Assembly: GCA_021773655.1 (NCBI GenBank)
Contig: JAJFJX010000260.1
Coordinates: forward strand, 1-7,199
Length of the DNA: 7,199 bases
Direction of reading: 5' to 3'
DNA from: Panacagrimonas sp.
GTDB taxonomy: Bacteria > Pseudomonadota > Gammaproteobacteria > Nevskiales > Nevskiaceae
Shown piece after piece: positions 1-5,577 of this stretch; the first letter of the stretch is position 1, and every line of letters begins with the position of its first letter. The notes under the pieces were generated by a model. That model was not told the origin of the DNA and made no database searches. It saw only the letters and a list, made by a program, of their open reading frames with translations. The translations under genes were made by a program, and so were the position numbers.

Positions 1-132
1 ACGGAGTATGGAAACGACCGTTATTGGGCGGAGCGCTTGGGAAGGGCGGTGGCAGATAGGGGGGCGCAACGTTTCTGGGCCGACCTGACCTCTCGAGGCG
101 ACGCGATGTTCGCGCCGAACGCTCATGACTGA
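1..132 (+). CDS. C-terminal end of an unrecognised protein (5' truncated by window edge)
   Basis: Reading frame 1 is open from the first base to a TGA at 130-132 and encodes the last 43 residues of a protein. The tail is rich in Arg, Ala, Trp and Asp (it includes RYWAERLGRAVADRG and RFWADLTSRGD) and looks like soluble, mostly helical protein. I do not recognise the family. The stop overlaps the start of the crotonase gene by 8 bases, and that gene has no clear ribosome binding site of its own. The two are therefore probably co-transcribed and translationally coupled. By context it may belong to acyl-CoA metabolism (a CoA-transferase, dehydrogenase or ligase would fit), but that is inference from the neighbour only. 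Confidence 0.6.
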   Translation, partial: TEYGNDRYWAERLGRAVADRGAQRFWADLTSRGDAMFAPNAHD

Positions 133-913
133 AGACGCCAGCATCCTTTACGAAATTGACGCGACGACGGGCGTCGCCATCCTGCGGCTCAACCGTCCCG
201 CGCGTTTCAACGCATTCAACCTTGAGATGATCGGGCGGTGGACGCGAGCTCTCGAGGGCGTGGAGCGGGACCCGACCGTGCGAGCGCTGGTAGTTACCGG
301 CGAGGGAAAGGCGTTCTGCGCCGGCGGAGACGCTGACGATCTCGAAGGCTTTCTCTCCATGGACGGGCCCGCACGCAAGGCCTACCTCTGGGAGAACGTC
401 CATCGAATCCCGCTGCTGCTCGAACGAATTCGATGCCCCGTAATTGCCGCCATCAACGGTGCCGCCCGTGGGGCGGGGCTCGACATGGCCCTGATGTGCG
501 ACCTGCGTGTGATGGACGCGACTGCGGTCGTCGCAGAAAGTTACATCACGATGGGTCTGGTCCCCGGCGACGGTGGCGCGTGGTTCCTGCCGCGACTTGT
601 GGGATGTTCGCGGGCACTCGAGCTGCTCTGGACGGGAGATGCGATCGATGCCGAGACGGCCTTGCGAATCGGCCTGGTGAACCACGTTGCACCTGCGGGG
701 CGCTCGCTCGATCGGGCGCTGGAACTGGCGCGTCGTATCGCGCTTCAACCGCCCCATGCCGTTTCGCTGATCAAGCGCCTTGTTTACGACGGGTCGGGAG
801 TCGCGACGAGCCTACGGGCGCATCTGGACACCGTGTCGTCGCACATGGCCGTTGTCGAGGATTCGGTCGAGTTCAGGGAGCGTGTGAACGCTTTCAAGAC
901 GCGAAAGCGCTGA
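125..913 (+). CDS. Enoyl-CoA hydratase/isomerase (crotonase) family protein
   Basis: A full-length crotonase-superfamily protein of 262 residues, the usual size. These cytoplasmic enzymes bind acyl-CoA thioesters and hydrate, isomerise or cleave them. Visible landmarks are the LNRPARFNAF strand-loop (22-31), the FCAGGDADDL oxyanion-hole motif (64-73), the second oxyanion segment IAAINGAARGAGLDMALMCD (107-126), GLVPGDGGAWFLPR (144-157) and RIGLVNHVAP (181-190). In rat mitochondrial hydratase the catalytic pair is Glu144 and Glu164. My alignment by eye puts Asp120 and Tyr140 at these sites, with a Glu at 138 two residues earlier, so plain hydratase activity is not assured. The start at 125 gives the normal N-terminus and overlaps the preceding stop. 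The family is certain; the substrate is unknown. Confidence 0.93.
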   Translation: MTEDASILYEIDATTGVAILRLNRPARFNAFNLEMIGRWTRALEGVERDPTVRALVVTGEGKAFCAGGDADDLEGFLSMDGPARKAYLWENVHRIPLLLERIRCPVIAAINGAARGAGLDMALMCDLRVMDATAVVAESYITMGLVPGDGGAWFLPRLVGCSRALELLWTGDAIDAETALRIGLVNHVAPAGRSLDRALELARRIALQPPHAVSLIKRLVYDGSGVATSLRAHLDTVSSHMAVVEDSVEFRERVNAFKTRKR

Positions 914-1652
914 GCATGTAGTGCAGACGCGCTGAAGCAGCACCAGACCATTCCACCGCCCATCACCTCTACCGATGCGAGGAGGCAGCGACGCTGCGTC
1001 GAGGTTAACTTCGCTGGACAAACCACCAGCTCTTCAGCGGCCAGTGACGAAGGTCCGCTTCTGGCACATACCGGTCCTCGACTGATGACTCCGCGGGCTA
1101 TTCCTAGACCACTTGGTTCGCTACTCGCTGAGCACGATGCGCGTGAAGCAGTGTTCAACTGAGAGATAATCTGATACATCGAGATATGCAGGCCCAGGCG
1201 TCCGCGACAGTTCCTTGGAAGTGCTCGACGTTCGCTACAACGCGAGAACCGGCGCGTGTCGTTCTGCTCGCCTCAATCGAGCAGCTCGCAGCGCTGTGGC
1301 CCAGTTGCTGACATACCTCGCCCGAAGACACGCGAGAACCACCCCGACGGTCCCGCACCCTGATACCCGCGCGTAGGCTTTGTAACGTACGGAGATGGGC
1401 TCTGGAGTGAGCACCGCCAGTAATCAATGTCGACCGCCCGACGGGGGCATCCGGCGGATACTCGACGGTGTGCACGAAAAAGCAGAGCACGGGTCATTAC
1501 GGTCTGATCTTGTTTGCGGCGCATGAAGAGATTTCATTGAATATTGTTCGTCTCTAAATGCAGGTATGGCGTTGAGCTGGCGAGTGGAAAGTGCTCTATT
1601 TATGGTGCTTTAGGTCGTCCTACGGCGATTGCAGCAAATGTCCCCTTTCACC
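914..1652. other. Long stretch without a convincing gene
   Basis: About 740 bases with no frame I would call a gene. Open frames exist on both strands, the longest about 130 codons on the minus strand running into the crotonase gene. Their products are rich in Ser, Arg and Cys, lack family motifs and have no matching ribosome binding sites. By eye the stretch is less GC-rich than the genes to the right, especially around 1490-1620. A near-perfect short palindrome (GCAGCG, A, CGCTGC) lies at 985-997. No terminator is seen after the crotonase gene. The position between a metabolic gene and a tRNA fragment suggests a decayed end of an inserted element. No transposase or integrase remnant was recognised. 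Confidence 0.55.
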
Positions 1653-1696
1653 CTCCGAAGCAGGGGTCGGACGTTCGAATCGTCTCAGGCGCACCA
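1653..1696 (+). other. 3' half of a tRNA-Arg(CCG), probable attachment-site scar
   Basis: The 44 bases read as a tRNA from the anticodon loop onward. The loop is CTCCGAA (1653-1659; anticodon CCG), followed by the 3' anticodon strand GCAGG (1660-1664), a four-base variable loop GGTC, and T stem GGACG (1669-1673). The T loop is TTCGAAT, the closing T stem CGTCT (1681-1685), the acceptor strand CAGGCGC (1686-1692), then A and CCA (1693-1696). The acceptor strand predicts a partner GCGCCTG, matching the GCGCC start common in bacterial arginine tRNAs. That partner and a D arm are absent upstream, and bases 1648-1652 do not pair with GCAGG. Site-specific integrases often use the anticodon-loop-to-3'-end segment and duplicate it. 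In this orientation the inserted DNA would lie to the left, with the intact tRNA beyond the window. A simple tRNA pseudogene is the alternative. Confidence 0.7.
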
Positions 1697-1897
1697 AATC
1701 AAGCACCTGGACCACTTTGGCCGGTGCAGAAGCCGAGCGGTGCCCATGCAGGGTACTGGCCTTGTTGGCGTCGCGAGAAAATCCGTGCCCAAACGAAGGC
1801 GCAGGTTGCGGCGCCCAAACCGGGTTTCCCCGCGCGCCGAATACTCACCCATGTGTCCAAACGGGCTGATGACGCAGGCCAAACCCCCTCATCCGTC

Positions 1898-1995
1898 CGT
1901 CATTCCCGCGAAAGCGGGAATCCAGAGCGGCGCGCAGCGACGTGCCTTGTTGACCCAGCAAGGTGAGCTGGATCCCCGCATGCGCGGGAATGACG
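1898..1995. repeat. Inverted pair of 28-base palindromic repeats (ATTCCC/GGGAAT type)
   Basis: Two arms, 1898-1925 and 1968-1995, are reverse complements of each other at 25 of 28 positions. Each arm is itself palindromic; the left one contains ATTCCCGCGAAAGCGGGAAT. This matches the ATTCCC-N8-GGGAAT consensus described as dRS3 in Neisseria, and similar repeats are scattered through many proteobacterial genomes. The 42-base spacer contains a further hairpin, CCTTGTTG-ACC-CAGCAAGG. The whole unit resembles a REP doublet or a small non-autonomous mobile element. Translation across such repeats yields the familiar spurious peptides VIPAKAGIQ and RHSRESGNP. An orphan 11-base copy of the outer end (CGGGAATGACG) lies at 2291-2301. 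Confidence 0.85.
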
Positions 1996-2367
1996 ACAAG
2001 AAGTGCTGCAATAACGGGGAGCTGCGTCTGGCGGTGGACTTCGTTCAGTTGCACCGCATGAGCTGAGCAGTCATGTCGTCCCGTCGATGAGCCACAGGGG
2101 CGTTTCGTGCTCGCTTGGCCCGTAAAGCGCCAAGCGCTACCGAAGGCGAAGGCTCTCGTTGCAAGAAATTGAGAGGGTTGCAGGTAGGGCCTGGCGGCCC
2201 TCACCTCAGACTCAAGGACGTGCCCTCTCTGCAAGGTGAACCGCAGAGGACTGCCATCCCTTTTCTACCTCGTGCTCCTGACGAAGAGCCCGGGAATGAC
2301 GCCGATTTGGGTCCCGGCTGAACTTCATTTCCAGTCAGGAGATCAGGCAATCAATTGCAAGGTGCCC
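1996..2367. other. Non-coding stretch with two hairpins
   Basis: No gene is supported here. Two imperfect or perfect hairpins are visible. One has an 8-base stem CGCTTGGC/GCCAAGCG at 2112-2136 with a 9-base loop. The other has AGGGCC-TGGC-GGCCCT at 2186-2201, extended by AGGT/ACCT with one bulged base to 2182-2206. Neither is followed by a T tract on either strand, so they are not classical terminators. A piece of the palindromic repeat recurs at 2291-2301. Open frames in this stretch are short and without recognisable motifs. Confidence 0.5.
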
Positions 2368-2420
2368 TCGGGGCTCACGGCCCCGAAGCACGTGCCGCCC
2401 GGGCGCATTCTGCCCGGGCG
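2368..2420 (-). terminator. Tandem hairpins just after the small lipoprotein gene
   Basis: Two strong hairpins lie immediately downstream of the lipoprotein stop codon on the minus strand. The nearer has a perfect 9-base stem CGCCCGGGC/GCCCGGGCG (2396-2420, 7-base loop). The farther has a 7-base stem TCGGGGC/GCCCCGA (2368-2386, 5-base loop). Neither is followed by a run of T on the minus strand, so termination without a U tract, or protection of the mRNA 3' end, is inferred from position and strength rather than proven. Confidence 0.5.
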
Positions 2421-2428
2421 AGCGGGAG

Positions 2429-2659
2429 TTACTTGTTGTCCTTGTCTTTGCCAACCGAGATCGACGTGCTGTTGCCGCCGTCCTCGGATTCGTAGGAAAC
2501 CGAGCCGCTGTCGGCGTCGATATTCAGCGAGGTCGAGCCCTGGGACTCGGCTGCTGCAGGTGCCGCGGCAGCCGCGGGGGCGGCCGTGTCCTCCTGCTTC
2601 GAACAGGCGCCGACAGACAATAGAAGTGCTGCAGAAACCGCAATAAGTGTAAAGCGCAC
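2429..2659 (-). CDS. Small Ala-rich lipoprotein, function unknown
   Basis: A 76-residue protein with a clear lipoprotein signal: Arg at residue 2, a hydrophobic stretch to residue 16, and lipobox VGAC with the acylated Cys at 19. Ser follows the Cys, which fits outer-membrane sorting in the usual +2 rule. After processing comes an acidic and Ala/Pro-rich linker (roughly 21-40). A Ser/Gly/Asp-rich tail (41-76) follows, with alternating polar residues such as SVSYESEDGG, which could form a short beta-hairpin, and ends with Lys/Asp. The start is GTG, preceded by a purine-rich AGAGAGA segment with 7 bases of spacing. It appears to be monocistronic and is followed by tandem hairpins. I do not recognise a named family. 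Confidence 0.8.
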   Translation of the reverse strand: MRFTLIAVSAALLLSVGACSKQEDTAAPAAAAAPAAAESQGSTSLNIDADSGSVSYESEDGGNSTSISVGKDKDNK

Positions 2660-2716
2660 GATACTGATCTCTCTTGGATTAACCGCCCCACCCTAGCATG
2701 GGAAGTCGTTCGGCGA

Positions 2717-3025
2717 TCATGCCGCCGCCACCGGAATCCCGCCGATTCTGCCCTCGCAGAGACTCGGCCCGGTGTCGAGCTCGGACTCGCCGCTGGCGTC
2801 GAGTTCGAGTCGAATGCAAAGCTCGCAAGCAAAGACGATGTGGACGGTGTTTCCCGCTCCGGCCGGGGCCCCGTCCTGCAAGGATCCTGGCGTCCATCCT
2901 GTTCGCGATTCTCTGTTCGCCTTGCGCCTTGCGCCTTGCGCCTTGCGCCTTGCGCCTTGCGCAGTTCGCAGTACGCGGTTCGCTATTCGCCTTTGCGGTG
3001 AAAGGCGGTTCCCAGGGAAACCCTC
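2717..3025 (-). other. Gap between amidotransferase and lipoprotein; frame stays open past the amidotransferase stop
   Basis: This gap holds the heptanucleotide repeat tract and no gene I can support. On the minus strand, the frame of the amidotransferase continues after its TGA for 102 codons without another stop, up to a TGA at 2717-2719. It passes through the repeats and ends in a protein-like acidic stretch (ELDASGESELDTGPSLCEG) with mostly G or C at third positions. There is no good start codon with a ribosome binding site within it. The amidotransferase is already full length, so this is either a chance open frame in GC-rich DNA or a relic. A small imperfect hairpin follows the amidotransferase stop (3007-3022), but no clear terminator does. 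Confidence 0.35.
2900..2997. repeat. Heptanucleotide tandem repeat tract
   Basis: Fourteen consecutive 7-base units. Six perfect copies of CTTGCGC occupy 2921-2962. They are flanked on the left by TGTTCGC, GATTCTC, TGTTCGC (2900-2920) and on the right by AGTTCGC, AGTACGC, GGTTCGC, TATTCGC, CTTTGCG (2963-2997). Most units end in CGC, so the diverged flanks and the uniform core belong to one array, with the core probably expanded recently by slippage. It lies in a non-coding gap. Units of 7 bases are typical of intergenic short tandem repeats in several bacterial groups. Confidence 0.85.
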
Positions 3026-3709
3026 TCAGGCCAGGAACCGATCCAGCAGGGCGTACATCAGCCGGTTGCTGCGAGCAAAGGCGTCCAGCCGCGGCAGCAC
3101 CGCCTGCGGGGTCTGCACGCAGCGCGCCGCAGTCGGCGTCTGCACCGCAAACCAGCGGCGCGCGTCGGCCGCCGTCACCTCCAGGTGAAACTGCAGGCCC
3201 AGAACCCGCGGACCCAGCGCAAATCCCTGGTGCGCGCAGGCCGCACTGCTCATCAGATTCTCCGCGCCCGACGGGATGGCGAACGTGTCGGCGTGCCAGT
3301 GGAATGCCTCGAAGACCTGCGGCCAGCCGGCCAGAAGTGGCGCGGCACTCCCGCCGGCGTGGAGGCGTACCTCGAACCAGCCCACCTCCGGCTCCGGATT
3401 GGGTTGCACCGGGGCGCCGAGGCTCGCTGCGATCAGCTGCGCGCCCAGGCACAGGCCCAGCACGCGTCGGCCCTGATCGATGGCATTGCGTATCAGCGTT
3501 TTTTCTGCGGCCAGCCACGGATGCGCGGTGTGGTCGTCGACGTTCATCGGGCCGCCCATCAGGATCAGTGTCTCGAAGTCCGAGGTCGCGGGCAGGGCGT
3601 CGCCATGCTGCAATCGGCTGGAATGGACCTGCATGCGGTGCCGGGCCAGCCAGGGCGCGATGCAGCCCAGATCCTCGTGATCGGCATGCTGCAGCCAGTG
3701 GACGTGCAT
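3026..3709 (-). CDS. Class I glutamine amidotransferase (GMP synthase GATase-like)
   Basis: A stand-alone class I (triad) glutamine amidotransferase domain of 227 residues, about the normal length. Such proteins hydrolyse glutamine to release ammonia, or act as related gamma-glutamyl hydrolases. The oxyanion loop is LILMGGPMNV (48-57). The nucleophile elbow is GLCLGAQLIAASLGA (85-99) with Cys87. The catalytic His175 and Glu177 are in GLQFHLE (171-177). The HWHAD segment (137-141) is also typical of this subgroup, which is often annotated only as 'type 1 glutamine amidotransferase'. The ATG at 3709 gives the family-typical start MHVHWLQH; a GTG at 3787 would add 26 residues of Arg/Pro-rich sequence and is rejected. 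GGAA lies about 8 bases upstream of the ATG. No synthetase partner is next to it, so the acceptor is unknown. Confidence 0.93.
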   Translation of the reverse strand: MHVHWLQHADHEDLGCIAPWLARHRMQVHSSRLQHGDALPATSDFETLILMGGPMNVDDHTAHPWLAAEKTLIRNAIDQGRRVLGLCLGAQLIAASLGAPVQPNPEPEVGWFEVRLHAGGSAAPLLAGWPQVFEAFHWHADTFAIPSGAENLMSSAACAHQGFALGPRVLGLQFHLEVTAADARRWFAVQTPTAARCVQTPQAVLPRLDAFARSNRLMYALLDRFLA

Positions 3710-3970
3710 GGTGAATGTTCCGGGGCAGGGCGGTCGCCCGGGCCGGATTTTGACCTCCGCAGCGGTGGCGCGGGGAATCGGATTCACGTTTGTCGGATGC
3801 CTCGCCGGGGGGTGTATTGCGGGCAGCCCGGGGGGTGCCGGCCGCCTGCGTGCCGCACCCGCATGGCATTAGGTGTGCAGCCGGCCCGAAGTGGCCCGTG
3901 GACACCGTCCTGCGTGCCCTTGCGTGGACTTGAGCCGGGCTGCAACATGGGTCCCGTGGCGGTTCGTTCA

Positions 3971-4106
3971 GCTCCCGTTCGAGGAGCGAGAAGTCCGTCC
4001 ACCGCGCCCCCTGAGCCCGGGCGCGCCTGGTCCTGTAACGCAGCCCCCACTCTCCCCAACTGCGTTGCAGCGGGGCGGTCGGACCCTACCGGCCGCCCCG
4101 ATTTTT
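3971..4106 (+). ncRNA. Candidate small regulatory RNA with C-rich hairpin loops
   Basis: Successive plus-strand hairpins occupy a 430-base gap between two minus-strand genes. The first is GCTCC/GGAGC (3971-3987). The second has a 7-base stem CGCGCCC/GGGCGCG (4003-4025) with loop CCUGAGCCC. The third has an 11-base stem (one G-U pair, 4033-4070) around a 16-base loop CCCCCACUCUCCCCAA. The fourth is the terminator hairpin (4071-4100), which directly abuts the third. The C-rich loops are complementary to GGGGAG-type ribosome binding sites. That is the design of anti-Shine-Dalgarno sRNAs such as Xanthomonas sX13. No protein frame ends at the terminator. The 5' end is not fixed: GTGGAC at 3924-3929 can pair with GTCCAC at 3997-4002, so transcription may begin near 3920, and I see only a poor promoter (TTGCGT at 3920). 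Nothing else was seen in 3710-3970. Expression is unproven. Confidence 0.45.
4071..4106 (+). terminator. Intrinsic terminator, plus-strand direction
   Basis: A 12-base stem (4071-4082 with 4089-4100, a single G-U pair) closes a 6-base loop ACCCTA and is followed at once by ATTTTT. On the minus strand the hairpin is followed by CTGCAACGCA rather than T residues, so it points in the plus direction only. Both flanking protein genes are on the minus strand, which means a plus-strand transcript other than an mRNA is being ended here. Confidence 0.8.
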
Positions 4107-4140
4107 CGGGTGCCGCGGCAAGGCGCGGCGCGGCGCGGAC

Positions 4141-4626
4141 TCAGCGGCCGTCTATGTCCAGCGCCCGGCAGTGGCGTTGTTGGACCCGGAACCACTGCCG
4201 GTCGAGCACCTGGTCGTCGCGCAGCACCTCCACGTTGAAGCGCCCGTCGACGATCGACCGGGTGTCCAGCCGGTAGCGATAGCCCCGCTCCAGCGGCTGG
4301 CGATGCGGGGCCGGCACCAGACCCGGGAAGCGGGCGCTGAGCGCGCCTTCGCCCTCCAGGCTCAGCACCAGGCTGGCGGCATCGTCTTCGCTGGCGAATC
4401 CGACTTCCGCGCGCAGCACGTATTGCGGTCGCTGCAGGCGATAGCTCACCGGCACCTGACGTTGCAGCAGGCAGCCCTCGAAGGGCGCGTAGTGGATGTC
4501 GAGTGCCGCGGGGTCGGGATGCTGCAGTTCAAGCGTATGCCGCGAGTAGATGCGCGGCACACAGGCGGTCATGGCCACGCAGGCCAGCGTCAGCAGGGCG
4601 GCCGACCCGTGGCGATCAATCCACAT
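4141..4626 (-). CDS. Putative lipoprotein, function unknown
   Basis: A 161-residue protein. The N-terminus has basic residues (Arg5, His6), a hydrophobic segment (9-21) and AMTAC, where Cys22 is the probable lipidated residue; Met at -3 is a less common but acceptable lipobox. The mature part (about 140 residues) has alternating hydrophobic and charged residues. Segments such as YVLRAEVGF, SLVLSLEGEG, RYRLDTRS and RFNVEVLRDDQVLDRQWFRV suggest a small all-beta domain exposed to the periplasm. Two further Cys (52 and 153) could form a disulfide. The ATG lies inside the end of the PhzF-family gene with an 11-base overlap, so it is the last gene of a coupled operon. I do not recognise the family. 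Confidence 0.8.
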   Translation of the reverse strand: MWIDRHGSAALLTLACVAMTACVPRIYSRHTLELQHPDPAALDIHYAPFEGCLLQRQVPVSYRLQRPQYVLRAEVGFASEDDAASLVLSLEGEGALSARFPGLVPAPHRQPLERGYRYRLDTRSIVDGRFNVEVLRDDQVLDRQWFRVQQRHCRALDIDGR

Positions 4627-5563
4627 TCAGGCTGCCCCGCATGATCTCGACGGCATGTCCGCCGACGGTCACCGCGCCGATGCCGTCGGCAGTGTGAACG
4701 GCGCCGAGTTCGATGCGACCGGGGCGCCCCATCTCCAGGCCCTGCACCACCGATCCGTGCCAGCGTTCCCCCGGTACGGTGGTCTCCAGCGCCATGCGCG
4801 CGGCGAGTGCCGCGGCGGCCGCGCCGGTGGCCGGGTCCTCGCCGATGCCCGGCGCAAACATGCGGCAGCGCAGTTCGCCCTCGTAGCCTCGCGCGTGCAC
4901 ATAGACGCCAAAGGCGCCGGCCTGGCGCAGCGTGACGGCCAGGCGTGACATGTCGACTTCGATGCCGGCCAGCGTCTCCGGGCGGCGCAGCGGCACCAGC
5001 AGAAAGGGCAGTCCGCAGTCCACCGTACGCGGCCATGCGGCGTCGCCGCCGATGTCCTCGGGTGCCAGTCCCAGGCACGCCGCGAGCGCCGCCAGTGCTG
5101 CGCCGTCTTCGATGATTGCGCCGAAGCGTGGCGCACCGATGGTGGTCAGTTCGGCCTGCACCTCGTCGTCGGCGGCGCGGATCCACACCGACACGACGCC
5201 GGCGCCGGTCTGCAGCCCGAGGCGCAGTTCGCTGCCCGGAGGCACCAGTCCGATGCGGGCCAGGGTGCAGGCCGCTCCGATGACCGGGTGACCGGCAAAC
5301 GGCAGTTCCTCGAAGGGCGTGAAGATGCGCAGGCGCATCGCCGCATCGGGTGCTGCATCAGGCGCTGCATCGGGTGCGGAATCGGGCGCCGAATTGTCAC
5401 CGGTCGAGAGCAGGAACACCGTTTCCGACAGCCCGAACTCGCGGGCGATGCGCTGCATCTGCGTCCTGGACAGCCCGTCTGCGCCGAGCACCACGGCCAG
5501 CGGATTGCCGCAGAAGGGCTGTCGGGTGAAGACATCCAGCGTGCGGAAGCTCAGTTCTTGCAT
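4616..5563 (-). CDS. PhzF-family isomerase/epimerase
   Basis: A 315-residue protein of the PhzF (diaminopimelate-epimerase-like) fold, with two related halves around the active site. It starts with the typical LSFRTLDVFTRQPFCGNPLAVV (4-25). SETVF (46-50) carries the family's catalytic acid, Glu47, equivalent to Glu45 of PhzF. FTPFEELPFAGHPVIGAA (81-98) follows, and in the second half FAPGIGEDPATGAAAAALAA (236-255). Such cytoplasmic enzymes isomerise small metabolites without cofactors. Most non-phenazine members have unknown substrates, and no phenazine genes are nearby. Length is slightly above the usual 260-300 because of an Ala-Pro-Asp repeat inserted at about 58-75. The ATG at 5563 follows the upstream stop by 14 bases, with a weak AGGC site between. 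The downstream lipoprotein overlaps its 3' end. Confidence 0.93.
   Translation of the reverse strand: MQELSFRTLDVFTRQPFCGNPLAVVLGADGLSRTQMQRIAREFGLSETVFLLSTGDNSAPDSAPDAAPDAAPDAAMRLRIFTPFEELPFAGHPVIGAACTLARIGLVPPGSELRLGLQTGAGVVSVWIRAADDEVQAELTTIGAPRFGAIIEDGAALAALAACLGLAPEDIGGDAAWPRTVDCGLPFLLVPLRRPETLAGIEVDMSRLAVTLRQAGAFGVYVHARGYEGELRCRMFAPGIGEDPATGAAAAALAARMALETTVPGERWHGSVVQGLEMGRPGRIELGAVHTADGIGAVTVGGHAVEIMRGSLNVD
5343..5390 (-). repeat. Four 12-base tandem repeats inside the PhzF-family gene
   Basis: Four successive 12-base units (5343-5354, 5355-5366, 5367-5378, 5379-5390) differ from one another at only a few positions. In the gene they encode repeats of Ala-Pro-Asp-(Ala/Ser), at about residues 58-75, between the catalytic-loop strand and the MRLRIFTP strand. 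The unit length is a multiple of three, so copy-number changes keep the reading frame. The added segment is likely a flexible surface loop. Confidence 0.85.
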
Positions 5564-5577
5564 TGCAGTGCCTGCGC

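Noticed and set aside
784..1179. 131-codon minus-strand frame, considered as a transposase remnant
   Set aside because: Its second half is antisense to the crotonase gene, and no catalytic or helix-turn-helix motif or terminal inverted repeat is visible.
1544..2234. Several overlapping open frames on both strands (about 130-145 codons)
   Set aside because: They cross the tRNA fragment and the palindromic repeats, and their products carry the familiar repeat-derived peptides VIPAKAGIQ and RHSRESGNP. They are not genes.
2900..2997. CRISPR array
   Set aside because: The units are 7 bases long and contiguous, with no spacers. It is a simple tandem repeat.
3707..3787. GTG start at 3787 for the amidotransferase
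   Set aside because: It adds 26 Arg/Pro-rich residues not typical of the family. The ATG at 3709 gives the normal MHVHWLQH beginning.
2679..3905. 408-codon minus-strand open frame
   Set aside because: It overlaps the amidotransferase gene in another frame, is made of Arg/Gly/Ala-rich sequence without motifs, and reads through the heptad repeats. It is a GC-rich shadow frame.
3920..4106. 6S RNA
   Set aside because: The long central bulge with two closing arms that defines 6S RNA could not be formed; the structure is a series of separate hairpins instead.
2698..4276. Long plus-strand open frames (338 and 363 codons)
   Set aside because: They are antisense to the amidotransferase and the downstream lipoprotein, with Arg/Pro/Ser-rich products and no family signature. 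One even reads through the intrinsic terminator.
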